14,051 nucleotides of DNA from Methylotenera_A sp031379885 (GTDB lineage Bacteria; Pseudomonadota; Gammaproteobacteria; Burkholderiales; Methylophilaceae). The position numbers and the translations under genes are program-made. Below, in pieces: positions 7,275-14,051 of this stretch (position 1 is the first letter of the stretch; each line of letters begins with the position of its first letter). The DNA is taken from NCBI GenBank assembly GCA_031379885.1, contig JANNFN010000040.1, forward strand, positions 1-14,051, in the 5' to 3' direction. The notes beneath the pieces are model-generated. The model worked only from the letters and a program-made list of their open reading frames with translations, ran no database searches and was not told the origin of the DNA.

Positions 7275-8099
7275 ATGGAAAAAATTAAAGATGCGCTAGC
7301 CAAAGCTAAGTTGCAAAATACTCATGTAAAAACAGCACCTAGCTTAAGTGAACAGAAAGTAAACAAACATTTCCCAAATACCGAAAATGAATTGGGAGGA
7401 ATCAGTTATCTCAATACGCCAATCATCAAGCTAGATTCAGCTCATCTTGAGAAACATCGCATTGTTTCACACGTAAAGAATGACATTAATAGTGGTATTT
7501 TTGATTCCCTTAGAACGCAAATCTTACAAAAAATGGAAGAGAACAATTGGCGTACAATGGCCGTTGTTTCACCAACTCCGGAGTCTGGTAAGACCTTAGT
7601 TTCTATTAATCTTGCAATTAGCATTGCGCATCAACCGCAAAAAACAGCCATACTAGTGGATTTTGATTTGCGTAGACCCAAAATTGCAAGTTATCTAGGC
7701 ATTCATACAGAAAAATCAATGAATGATTATTTGCAAGGTAAAGCTCCAATCCAAGATGTTATGTTTAACCCCGGTATTCCTCGCCTAGTGGTTATTCCAA
7801 CAATGAGTCCAGTTTCTAAATCTGCTGAAACAATGTCGTCAAAGAAAGTAACAAATTTAATCCAGGAGTTAAGGGATAGGTATGACTCTAGGATAATAAT
7901 TTTTGATGCCCCACCTGTTTTAAATTCTGACGATGCCATGGTATTACTACCACAAGTAGACTGTATTTTATTGGTTATAGCAAACGGTATGTCAACACAG
8001 TCAGAAATCGAAGAGACTTTGCATCACTTACCTAAAGGTAATTTACTAGGTGTTGTGCTAAATAAAGCAGAAGTAGAGTCTAAGGCCTATTACTACTAA
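7275..8099 (+). CDS. BY-type tyrosine kinase (CpsD/CapB-like) for EPS length control
   Basis: A cytoplasmic autokinase that would be activated by the tail of the co-polymerase and cycle its phosphorylation to control EPS polymerisation. Numbering is from the ATG at 7275 (274 residues), chosen over the adjacent ATG at 7272 because GAGGTG ends at 7270. Walker A is SPTPESGKT (99-107), with Pro where the A/G of the strict consensus usually sits. Walker A' is ILVDFDLRRP (126-135), matching the BY-kinase pattern hydrophobic-D-x-D-x-R. Walker B is IIIFDAPPV (~207-215). The protein ends AYYY, so the tyrosine cluster is only three residues (272-274). An N-terminal DALAKAKLQ helix and a ~60-residue linker precede the kinase core. 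The gene lies directly after the co-polymerase gene, and the separate arrangement resembles CpsC/CpsD more than fused Wzc. Confidence 0.88.
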   Translation: MEKIKDALAKAKLQNTHVKTAPSLSEQKVNKHFPNTENELGGISYLNTPIIKLDSAHLEKHRIVSHVKNDINSGIFDSLRTQILQKMEENNWRTMAVVSPTPESGKTLVSINLAISIAHQPQKTAILVDFDLRRPKIASYLGIHTEKSMNDYLQGKAPIQDVMFNPGIPRLVVIPTMSPVSKSAETMSSKKVTNLIQELRDRYDSRIIIFDAPPVLNSDDAMVLLPQVDCILLVIANGMSTQSEIEETLHHLPKGNLLGVVLNKAEVESKAYYY

Positions 8100-8119
8100 G
8101 ACTCAGGACTTAATAACAG

Positions 8120-8302
8120 ATGTTACCTATGAGTATAAATAACAGAAAAAGAAACTTCCTAAAATTTTCTGTATTACTTCCAATAGCGATTGTATCAAAG
8201 CTTGTTACCCCAAAATTTAGTTATCCAATATTTACAGATGACGATATTGTAATTATCAATGGTTGGGTGTTACTTAAGTCAGATTTAAAACAAGAACATT
8301 AA
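8120..8302 (+). CDS. Small protein with Tat-like signal, partner of the GMC oxidoreductase (uncharacterised)
   Basis: A 60-residue protein I do not recognise from a named family. It starts with a basic stretch, R9-K-R-N-F-L-K15, close to the Tat consensus (S/T)RRxFLK but with KR in place of the twin arginines. A hydrophobic run SVLLPIAIV follows, then a short mature part, FTDDDIVIINGWVLLKSDLKQEH. AGGA at 8105-8108 supports the ATG at 8120 (11-base spacing); the ATG at 8129 is the alternative. The stop is 8 bases before the GMC gene, so the two are almost certainly cotranscribed. Known multisubunit GMC dehydrogenases, such as gluconate and fructose dehydrogenases, have a small Tat-targeted subunit that escorts the signal-less flavoprotein. 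This could be a very reduced version. Alternatively it is a single-pass membrane anchor. The function is inference. Confidence 0.65.
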   Translation: MLPMSINNRKRNFLKFSVLLPIAIVSKLVTPKFSYPIFTDDDIVIINGWVLLKSDLKQEH

Positions 8303-8310
8303 AAGTACTT

Positions 8311-9768
8311 ATGATTATTGATTTGAACTTGCTTTCTGACCCTTCTAAATTAAAGCAATATGATGTATGCATTTGTGGTTCAGGGCCTGCAGGTATTACT
8401 GTCGCTAGAACACTGGCTGCAAAAGGCAAGTCAGTGGCTCTTCTTGAGGCTGGATCATTAGCATATACTGAAGAATCTCAAAAACTTTATGAAGGTAAAA
8501 GTATAGGGATAAATGACTGGGATGCTGTAGAAAATTGTCGTTTACGTTTTTTTGGTGGCACTTCAAACCACTGGTCAGGCTTATGTTCTTTTTTCGATGA
8601 TACAGATTTTGAATCGCGACCTGATGGAATTCCTGGTTGGCCGATATCTAAGACCGAAGCTTATAAGTACTTTGATAATGCAAAAGAAATATTAGATTTA
8701 CCAAAAAATGCATTTTTAAATACTCCAAAGTGGCTAGGTAGTAATTTTAAGTCATTTGTTAATGCAAAGAGCCCCCCCACTAGATTTAATATTAAATATC
8801 AAGATGAGTTGAAGAAATCAGACAATATTGATTTGTTTATTAATGCCAATTTAATTAATATTCAATTAGTAGACAATCTCAAAACAGTTAAATATCTGGA
8901 AGTTAGAAATTATAAAAAAGTTAATTTTTTATTTACCGCCAAGCAATTTGTACTTGCAATGGGCACCATTGAAAACGCACGAATGTTATTGGCTAGTAAT
9001 AAGCAGATTAAATCTGGCATAGGCAATCAGCATGATGTGGTTGGGCGTTGCTATATGGAGCACTTCAATATTGGGTATGGACGCTTTGTTGTTGAAGATC
9101 AGAAATTTTGGAAAAATGGCAGTATAAATCTTAATCCATCCGTAGCATTAATTAAAAAAACTAAAATCGGCAATGCGGTAATATCGTTTGACCCAAGCTT
9201 TAAAGTTGTAAGCTATGGCAGAACCCGTGCATTGAAGCAGGCAATAAGAAATTTTATTTGTAAATCGGAAAATGCTACAGAGTTTTCTAGAAAACTTGTT
9301 GATTTTAACTGTGAGGGTGATGGTTTTATTACTAGCATGATTGAGCAATCGCCTAATCGTGACAGTAGGGTGACGCTAGATACATCGCAAGATGTTTTTG
9401 GCGTGCCTAAGGTTACCCTTAATTGGCAATTCAATCAATATGATATGCACACTATCCGCACAATCGGAATGGAAGTAGCAAAAGAAATGGCTAGATTAGG
9501 TGTTGCTAGGGTGCAACTTGTAGATTATATTTTAGATAAAAACTTACCCATCACAGATATTGGACACCATTGTCATCAAATGGGTACGACTAGGATGTCG
9601 GCAGACCCAAAGCACGGTGTTGTGAATGAAAACTTAAAGGTTCATGGCAATAATAATTTATTTGTGGCTGGAAGTAGTGTTTTTCCTACTGGTGGAGGCT
9701 GTAATCCGACTTTTACTCTAACAATGCTAGCGATTAGGCTAGGTGAGCATATCGCGATGCTTGAGTAA
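8311..9768 (+). CDS. GMC-family FAD-dependent oxidoreductase
   Basis: A flavoenzyme expected to oxidise an alcohol or sugar hydroxyl (glucose-methanol-choline superfamily). The N-terminal FAD site is YDVCICGSGPAGITVARTL (G23-x-G25-x-x-G28), with E46 ending the second strand (SVALLEAG). The GMC segment GGTSNHWSG is at 82-90. The C-terminal catalytic region has GHHCHQMGTTRM (H422 the likely catalytic base) and FPTGGGCNPTFTL, where N465 would pair with it. The length of 485 fits the short bacterial dehydrogenase subgroup near gluconate dehydrogenase large subunits, better than choline dehydrogenase (~550). There is no signal peptide, so it is cytoplasmic unless carried by the Tat-like small protein encoded 8 bases upstream. 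No cytochrome subunit gene is visible nearby, so the electron acceptor is unknown. A GMC enzyme is not a standard part of Wzx/Wzy loci. The 3' end overlaps the opposing polymerase gene by 30 bases. Confidence 0.9.
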   Translation: MIIDLNLLSDPSKLKQYDVCICGSGPAGITVARTLAAKGKSVALLEAGSLAYTEESQKLYEGKSIGINDWDAVENCRLRFFGGTSNHWSGLCSFFDDTDFESRPDGIPGWPISKTEAYKYFDNAKEILDLPKNAFLNTPKWLGSNFKSFVNAKSPPTRFNIKYQDELKKSDNIDLFINANLINIQLVDNLKTVKYLEVRNYKKVNFLFTAKQFVLAMGTIENARMLLASNKQIKSGIGNQHDVVGRCYMEHFNIGYGRFVVEDQKFWKNGSINLNPSVALIKKTKIGNAVISFDPSFKVVSYGRTRALKQAIRNFICKSENATEFSRKLVDFNCEGDGFITSMIEQSPNRDSRVTLDTSQDVFGVPKVTLNWQFNQYDMHTIRTIGMEVAKEMARLGVARVQLVDYILDKNLPITDIGHHCHQMGTTRMSADPKHGVVNENLKVHGNNNLFVAGSSVFPTGGGCNPTFTLTMLAIRLGEHIAMLE

Positions 9769-11253
9769 GTTTGAGGAGCTATCCTGTTTAATTATTTGTG
9801 CATAAGCAACGCCAATACCTAATATAGACCAGTAAATAATAGGTGCTGTAGCAACAGAGCTTGTAGTTGCTATAGTTGTCATTATTGAAAGCAATACAGC
9901 GATTAAACATCTTCCTAAAATATACATTTGATCCTTTTTATCTTTGATTAATTTCATATTTTTTCGCACGGAAAGAATTACGGTTGCAAAAATCCCAATA
10001 AATAAAGTGAGTCCAACGTATCCTGTTTCTAGCGTGATACGCAGATAAGAGTTGACGATATCAATAATTCCCTCTCCCTGCATCATCTCTTGCATTTCAG
10101 GAGTTTCAAGATAATTGCTTGAGCCAAAAAATGGATTTTTCTTGATAACTATCATCGAATTTTTAAACAATCGTTCTCTATATTCAATATTGCCATTTCG
10201 AGTTGTTCCCACAAATGGAATAAGTTCGACAAATCTTTGGCCGCCTGGCAGTGCGGCTAGTATTGAAAAAGTAATAAAAAAGGTCAAAAATAAAGTACCA
10301 AGTTTTTTAAGCGCCATAGGTCCTTGCAGAACGTATATCACAACTAATATGGCAGCGCCTACCCATGGGCCACGAGATAGAGGGACTAATAAACCGAGAA
10401 TGATAATTAAAAAACTGAGCCTTTTAATGGTGACATTTTGAATGCTATTACTAAGAAATAGATAAAACCCTAGTGCTATGGACATGAAGTAGCCCAGTAT
10501 AATAGGGTGACCTAGCGTGGCAATTGCTCTTATCTCGCCACTTCTTCCTAAGTAGTTACCCAAACCGTCACCAGTGCCAAGCGCGTTGCCAAGAGAGTTA
10601 TATAGTAACCAATGCTTCAAACTTTCAAAAATTGCAATAATGCCTAATACAATTGCAGAAGTTACAAAAGCATAAAGAGTCGTTTTCATTTGTGATAAAT
10701 CTTTAATGCTACGGCTTGCAACATAGTAGGGAAGAAAAACATCGGTAAGCATGTAAAAGCATTTGCGTAACGTGTCGGTGAAAGTCGTATCCCTTAGTTC
10801 TAGACATACTATTAACAACATATAAAGTAATACAAATTTGTCAGTCCAAATCTTAGTGAATCTAAAGTTGTTTTTTTGTGAAATTACAAATGCTATGGGC
10901 AATAAAATTAGTAGCGCAATAAACCTAGGGTGGGTAAGGGTAAATAAGTAGTTAACTAGGCCAAGTCCTGGTACAGCCTCGTCAAGGGGAGGTATTACAA
11001 ATAACAAAATAAAGAAAAGAGCCATTTTATTTCGTTCTTGTTTAGTTATTAGCAAAACCAGAACACTGCTAACAAGAATATAAATCCAAAAGTTATTTGC
11101 GACAAAAGCCGTTATTGTTACTCCAAACCAAGCATTCCTCCACTTATTAAAATTAGCGATTAAAATGTCTTGAGGTAACGATTTTTTTGCTATATTGAAT
11201 CCAACTGTGGCCAAAAAAATAATTACAATGAGCGCTCTTATGTGTTCTTGCAT
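9739..11253 (-). CDS. O-antigen ligase/Wzy-like polysaccharide polymerase
   Basis: A polytopic inner-membrane protein that would join lipid-linked repeat units into polymer (Wzy) or ligate glycans. It has 504 residues with about a dozen hydrophobic segments. The Wzy_C/O-antigen ligase hallmarks are the loop-flanked LSRGPWVGA motif at ~290-298, a large periplasmic loop with RNGNIEYRERLFKNSMIVIKKNPFFG, and NSYLRITLETGYVGL. In this Wzx/Wzy locus polymerase is the likelier role. The ATG at 11253 leads into a hydrophobic N-terminus, and the ribosome-binding site is weak. It is the only gene here on the minus strand. Its 3' end overlaps the GMC gene by 30 bases tail to tail with no visible terminator between them, and its 5' end diverges from the flippase across 139 bases. 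The opposite orientation suggests a separate transcription unit or later insertion. Confidence 0.82.
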   Translation of the reverse strand: MQEHIRALIVIIFLATVGFNIAKKSLPQDILIANFNKWRNAWFGVTITAFVANNFWIYILVSSVLVLLITKQERNKMALFFILLFVIPPLDEAVPGLGLVNYLFTLTHPRFIALLILLPIAFVISQKNNFRFTKIWTDKFVLLYMLLIVCLELRDTTFTDTLRKCFYMLTDVFLPYYVASRSIKDLSQMKTTLYAFVTSAIVLGIIAIFESLKHWLLYNSLGNALGTGDGLGNYLGRSGEIRAIATLGHPIILGYFMSIALGFYLFLSNSIQNVTIKRLSFLIIILGLLVPLSRGPWVGAAILVVIYVLQGPMALKKLGTLFLTFFITFSILAALPGGQRFVELIPFVGTTRNGNIEYRERLFKNSMIVIKKNPFFGSSNYLETPEMQEMMQGEGIIDIVNSYLRITLETGYVGLTLFIGIFATVILSVRKNMKLIKDKKDQMYILGRCLIAVLLSIMTTIATTSSVATAPIIYWSILGIGVAYAQIIKQDSSSNLLKHRDMLT

Positions 11254-11392
11254 AAAAATAGACCAAAATAGTACTTTATAATTGTGTGATTAGTTGAATA
11301 TATAGCAAGTAAGAGAATATCACATTGCTTAAGGCTAAATATCGCTTAAAATCTTGTAATTAAATATTTACTGACTTTAAGGACACATCATT
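11254..11392. promoter_or_regulatory. Divergent intergenic region between polymerase and flippase genes
   Basis: These 139 very AT-rich bases must hold the promoters for two divergent genes. I find several AT-rich -10-like strings (for example TATAAA reading toward the polymerase gene) but no pair with a good -35 at normal spacing. ATTGCTTAA at 11324-11332 matches a motif seen in other intergenic regions of the locus. AAGGA at 11379-11383 is the flippase ribosome-binding site. Confidence 0.4.
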
Positions 11393-12754
11393 TTGCATCA
11401 TTCTAAGCCTCTTAAACACCGCATTGTACATGCAGGCATTTGGATCTTTGGTGGGCATCTATCAAGTCAAGTCATACGCTTAGTCAGTAATTTAATTATG
11501 ACGCGCCTATTAGTCCCAGAGATGTTCGGCCTCATGGCAATAGTGAATGTATTGCTTGTGGGATTGGTTTTATTGACTGACTTAGGTTTGAGACAAAATA
11601 TAATACAAAGCAAAAGAGCGCACGAAGAGATTTTTTTAAATACAGTGTGGGCTTTTCAAATTATGCGTGGCATTTTTATCTGGGGAGTCTCAGTATTAGT
11701 GGCCATTTGCTTCTATTTTGGACAGCATTTTCATTGGCTACCAGATAACACGGTTTACTCAGAGTCGCTTCTGCCTTTTATTATTCCAGTTTCTACACTT
11801 GCAATGGTAATCAGTGCATTTGAGCCGACTTGGACTGCCCTTGCTAGTAGAAATCTGCAACAAGCAAAATTAATTAAAATTGAAGTTTTTAGTCAGTTAG
11901 TAGGTGTTATGCTCATGGTGCCATTAGCGTTTTACTATCGATCTATTTGGGCACTTGTATTCGGGTCTTTAGCTTCTAGTTTGACGCGATCCATCATTGT
12001 TAATTTTATAATCAAAGAAAAGCGTAATCGATTTGAAATTGATAAAAGCGCTCTTAGCGAAATATTTCATTTCGGTAAATGGGTATTTTTATCGTCAATT
12101 GTTGGATTTTTAATTAATAATGGTGACAGGTTAATATTGGGCGGTTTAATAACTGCCAGAGAATTAGGCGTTTACAGTATTGCTGCTTTTATCATTGGTG
12201 CAGTTTCAACGGTTATTTCTAGAATGTTAGGTAATGTAGCTTATCCAGCTTTAAGTGAGAAGGTGCGTCAAGCCCCACATGACTTAAATCGCGTATATTA
12301 TAGATTTAGGGTGCCTTTTGATGCAGGTGTTATGTTCCTAGCAGGATTTTTTCTGATTACTGGTCAAACAATCATCGACCATTTATATGATGCACGTTAT
12401 CAACAAGCGGGTTGGATGCTAAGCATTCTTTCGTTAAGTTTGATTGCATTGCGATATAATCTTACAGATCAATGTTATATGGCCTTAGGCAAACCTAAAG
12501 TAATGACAGTTTTAATCGTAGTTAGGACAGTCTCTATGTTTATATTGGTGCCTCTTGCCTTTAAGTTTTACAGTATGCAAGGAGCAATTTGGGCAATGGT
12601 ATTTAGTTACTTTTCCAGCTTCCCTCTAGCTATTTATTATAAAAAAACACACCACTTGTTAGATATTAAAAAAGAATTTATTACCCTACCAATGGTTTTA
12701 GTTGGCCTATTATGTGGATTTATTTTTAACAAAATCATGTCAGCAATCTTTTGA
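11393..12754 (+). CDS. Wzx-type polysaccharide flippase (MOP superfamily)
   Basis: An inner-membrane transporter that would flip undecaprenyl-linked repeat units to the periplasmic face for polymerisation. It has 453 residues and many hydrophobic segments throughout. The start RIVHAGIWIFGGHLSSQVIRLVSNLIMTRLLVPEMFGLMAIVN is typical of the Polysacc_synt family (N-terminal helix, then TRLL-P-FGLMA). GDRLILGGLITARELGVYSIAAFI in the middle is also typical. The start is TTG at 11393, supported by AAGGA at 11379-11383 with 9-base spacing. No ATG lies near, and this start gives the expected basic N-terminus (HHSKPLKHR). It diverges from the polymerase gene and is followed 100 bases later by a glycosyltransferase gene on the same strand. 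The substrate cannot be read from the sequence, but the neighbours make the local EPS repeat unit the obvious candidate. Confidence 0.88.
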   Translation: MHHSKPLKHRIVHAGIWIFGGHLSSQVIRLVSNLIMTRLLVPEMFGLMAIVNVLLVGLVLLTDLGLRQNIIQSKRAHEEIFLNTVWAFQIMRGIFIWGVSVLVAICFYFGQHFHWLPDNTVYSESLLPFIIPVSTLAMVISAFEPTWTALASRNLQQAKLIKIEVFSQLVGVMLMVPLAFYYRSIWALVFGSLASSLTRSIIVNFIIKEKRNRFEIDKSALSEIFHFGKWVFLSSIVGFLINNGDRLILGGLITARELGVYSIAAFIIGAVSTVISRMLGNVAYPALSEKVRQAPHDLNRVYYRFRVPFDAGVMFLAGFFLITGQTIIDHLYDARYQQAGWMLSILSLSLIALRYNLTDQCYMALGKPKVMTVLIVVRTVSMFILVPLAFKFYSMQGAIWAMVFSYFSSFPLAIYYKKTHHLLDIKKEFITLPMVLVGLLCGFIFNKIMSAIF

Positions 12755-12854
12755 AATAGTTATTAATATTTTTTAAATCTAAGTAAGTAAAGAAATAAGT
12801 TGGGTTTTTAAACTACTAAGTATCATTTAACAATTATATAAAAACTCATAATAT

Positions 12855-13943
12855 ATGAAGATCACATTTTTAGGGCCACCATTAAACATGGGTGGTGGAA
12901 CAAAAGTTATTGCTATTTATGCAGATTATTTTGCTAGAAATGGTCACGATGTTCTCGTGGTTTCTCAACCCAATTCAAAACCTAGATTAACTACACGAAT
13001 CAAAAATCTATTTCGTTTAAAGTTTTTTTACTCAAGAACACAACGCTCACACTTTGATGGCCTAAATGTTAAGCAACATGTAATAGAAAAATATCGGCCT
13101 ATAGTTAGTGATGACTTGCCTGATGCAGATGTAGTCATCGCAACATGGTGGGAAACAGCGGAGTGGCTTGAAAAGATAGACCTTAAAAAAGGAAAAAAAA
13201 TCTATTTCATTCAGGGATATGAAATTTTTGATTACATACCAAAAGAAAGAGCAATAGCAACATACAAATCACACATGCACAAAATTGTCATTTCTAAATG
13301 GTTAAAAGATATTATGCAGAAGGAGTACGATAATACAGACATAGATTTAGTCAGTAATGCCGTTGATAAAAGCCACTTTTATTTTACGCCACGCCAAAAA
13401 CAGAAAACACCAACAGTAGGTTTTTTGGTGAGCAACTCTTATGTGAAAGCAGTAGATATAGCCATTAAGGTTGTTATGGAGTTAAAGAAAACCTATCCTA
13501 ATCTTAATGTAATAACGTTTGGGGCTTATGCCTTAAAAGATTCGTCTTTGCTAGCTTCAGGTGATAACTTTCATTTGTCACCAACAATAGATGAAATTAG
13601 AGAGATATATGCTAAATGTGATGTTTGGCTGGCAGCAAGTCGTTCAGAAGGTTTTAATTTAACAGCAATGGAGGCGATGGCCTGCGGCACGCCAATTGTG
13701 TCTACAAAGACAGGCTGGCCTATCGAAGCGGTAATTCCTTATAAAAACGGAGTTTTGACTGAAATAGATGACGTATTAGCACTGTCTGAAGGTGCAAAAT
13801 GGATTTTGCAACAAACCGAAGAAGAATGGCAAACATTATCTCAAAATGCTGCTCATGCAACTGAGGGTTATTCTTGGGAAAAATCAGCCTCAAAGTTTGA
13901 ACAAATCCTTAAAGAACAAATGAATATAAGTCATGCAGGTTAG
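12855..13943 (+). CDS. Glycosyltransferase, GT4-type (GT-B fold)
   Basis: A cytoplasmic or membrane-associated transferase that would add one sugar to the lipid-linked EPS repeat unit. It has 362 residues. The N-terminal domain begins KITFLGPPLNMGGGTKVIAIYADYFARNGHDVLVVS, with the glycine-rich acceptor loop after the first strand. The C-terminal nucleotide-sugar domain has the E-x7-E motif of GT4 retaining enzymes, E265 and E273 within SRSEGFNLTAMEAMACGTPIVST. The order and spacing are normal for the family. The donor sugar and linkage are not readable. The start at ATG 12855 has only a weak upstream site. The 100-base AT-rich gap after the flippase gene shows no clear terminator, so cotranscription is plausible. 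The next gene begins within or just after its 3' end. Confidence 0.88.
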   Translation: MKITFLGPPLNMGGGTKVIAIYADYFARNGHDVLVVSQPNSKPRLTTRIKNLFRLKFFYSRTQRSHFDGLNVKQHVIEKYRPIVSDDLPDADVVIATWWETAEWLEKIDLKKGKKIYFIQGYEIFDYIPKERAIATYKSHMHKIVISKWLKDIMQKEYDNTDIDLVSNAVDKSHFYFTPRQKQKTPTVGFLVSNSYVKAVDIAIKVVMELKKTYPNLNVITFGAYALKDSSLLASGDNFHLSPTIDEIREIYAKCDVWLAASRSEGFNLTAMEAMACGTPIVSTKTGWPIEAVIPYKNGVLTEIDDVLALSEGAKWILQQTEEEWQTLSQNAAHATEGYSWEKSASKFEQILKEQMNISHAG

Positions 13944-14051
13944 TAATGTTGAAAAAATGAATCTTTCACCAAAAGCATATAGCCTGCTTATCGTTAGTCC
14001 CGTACCAGTAAGTTTTGGTAATGGACAGTATCAATCGATAGATTTGTGGGT
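13933..14051 (+). CDS. Start of a further gene, possibly a glycosyltransferase (cut by window end)
   Basis: A frame opens at ATG 13933, overlapping the glycosyltransferase gene by 11 bases, and runs off the window. An in-frame ATG at 13957 is the alternative start. The visible residues after M13957 are NLSPKAYSLLIVSPVPVSF, then GNGQYQSIDLW. A hydrophobic first strand (SLLIVSPVPV) followed by a Gly-rich turn is what the N-terminus of a GT-B glycosyltransferase looks like, but about 39 residues are too few to assign it. The close spacing indicates the same operon. Confidence 0.5.
   Translation, partial: MQVSNVEKMNLSPKAYSLLIVSPVPVSFGNGQYQSIDLW

Noticed and set aside
9746..9761. AGCAT-ATCGCG-ATGCT hairpin at the convergent gene ends, as a possible bidirectional terminator
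   Set aside because: The stem is only 5 bp and neither side has a T tract. It is also coding sequence for both genes, so I do not call a terminator.
10115..10441. 108-codon plus-strand open frame within the polymerase gene
   Set aside because: It lies wholly antisense to a well-supported membrane protein gene, has no ribosome-binding site, and its translation shows no recognisable domain. It is a shadow of the real gene.
12755..12854. AT-rich gap between flippase and glycosyltransferase genes, checked for a terminator or promoter
   Set aside because: The only symmetry is short A/T-only strings such as GTTTTTAAAC, and no -35/-10 pair is better than background. I see nothing reportable in it.
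1..14051. CRISPR arrays, tRNA or rRNA genes, insertion sequences
   Set aside because: I found no regularly spaced repeats, no tRNA-like cloverleaf or rRNA motifs, and no transposase frame or terminal inverted repeats on either strand.

Overview
This AT-rich window is a bacterial exopolysaccharide (EPS) locus of the Wzx/Wzy type. The organism looks like a Gram-negative betaproteobacterium. A family such as the Methylophilaceae is possible, mainly because the LuxR-type regulator resembles EpsA of methanolan-type eps clusters. That assignment is inference, and no rRNA or tRNA is present to anchor it.

Layout. (1) 1-1271: two housekeeping genes, the 3' part of galU (UDP-glucose supply) and a hypoxanthine-type phosphoribosyltransferase. 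(2) 1272-2268: an intergenic region with a 20-bp dyad, then the EpsA-like regulator. (3) 2273-3718: the polyisoprenyl-phosphate sugar-1-phosphate transferase that starts repeat-unit synthesis, followed by a hairpin terminator. (4) 3719-3955: a control region with two intrinsic terminators. The second lies just downstream of a perfect TATAAT and just upstream of the next gene's ribosome-binding site, so it could be an attenuator. (5) 3956-8099: the export and length-control block, consisting of a short OPX/SLBB protein, an outer-membrane barrel, a Wzz/GumC-type co-polymerase with an extra C-terminal membrane segment, and a separate BY-kinase ending in three tyrosines. (6) 8120-9768: a 60-residue protein with a Tat-like N-terminus, immediately followed by a GMC flavoprotein oxidoreductase that has no signal peptide. 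This is the least expected part of the locus. (7) 9739-11253: an O-antigen-ligase/polymerase-like membrane protein on the minus strand, overlapping the GMC gene tail to tail. (8) 11393-14051: a Wzx-type flippase, a GT4 glycosyltransferase and the start of another gene.

How the genes fit together. GalU supplies UDP-glucose, and the initiating transferase loads a sugar phosphate onto undecaprenyl phosphate. Glycosyltransferases, one here and others probably downstream, extend the unit. Wzx flips it and the Wzy-like protein polymerises it. The co-polymerase and kinase set chain length, and the OPX protein and barrel carry the polymer out. The GMC oxidoreductase may oxidise a sugar or alcohol in the periplasm if the small protein escorts it across the membrane. 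No exosortase or PEP-CTERM gene is visible here, although the regulator type is usually linked to such systems.
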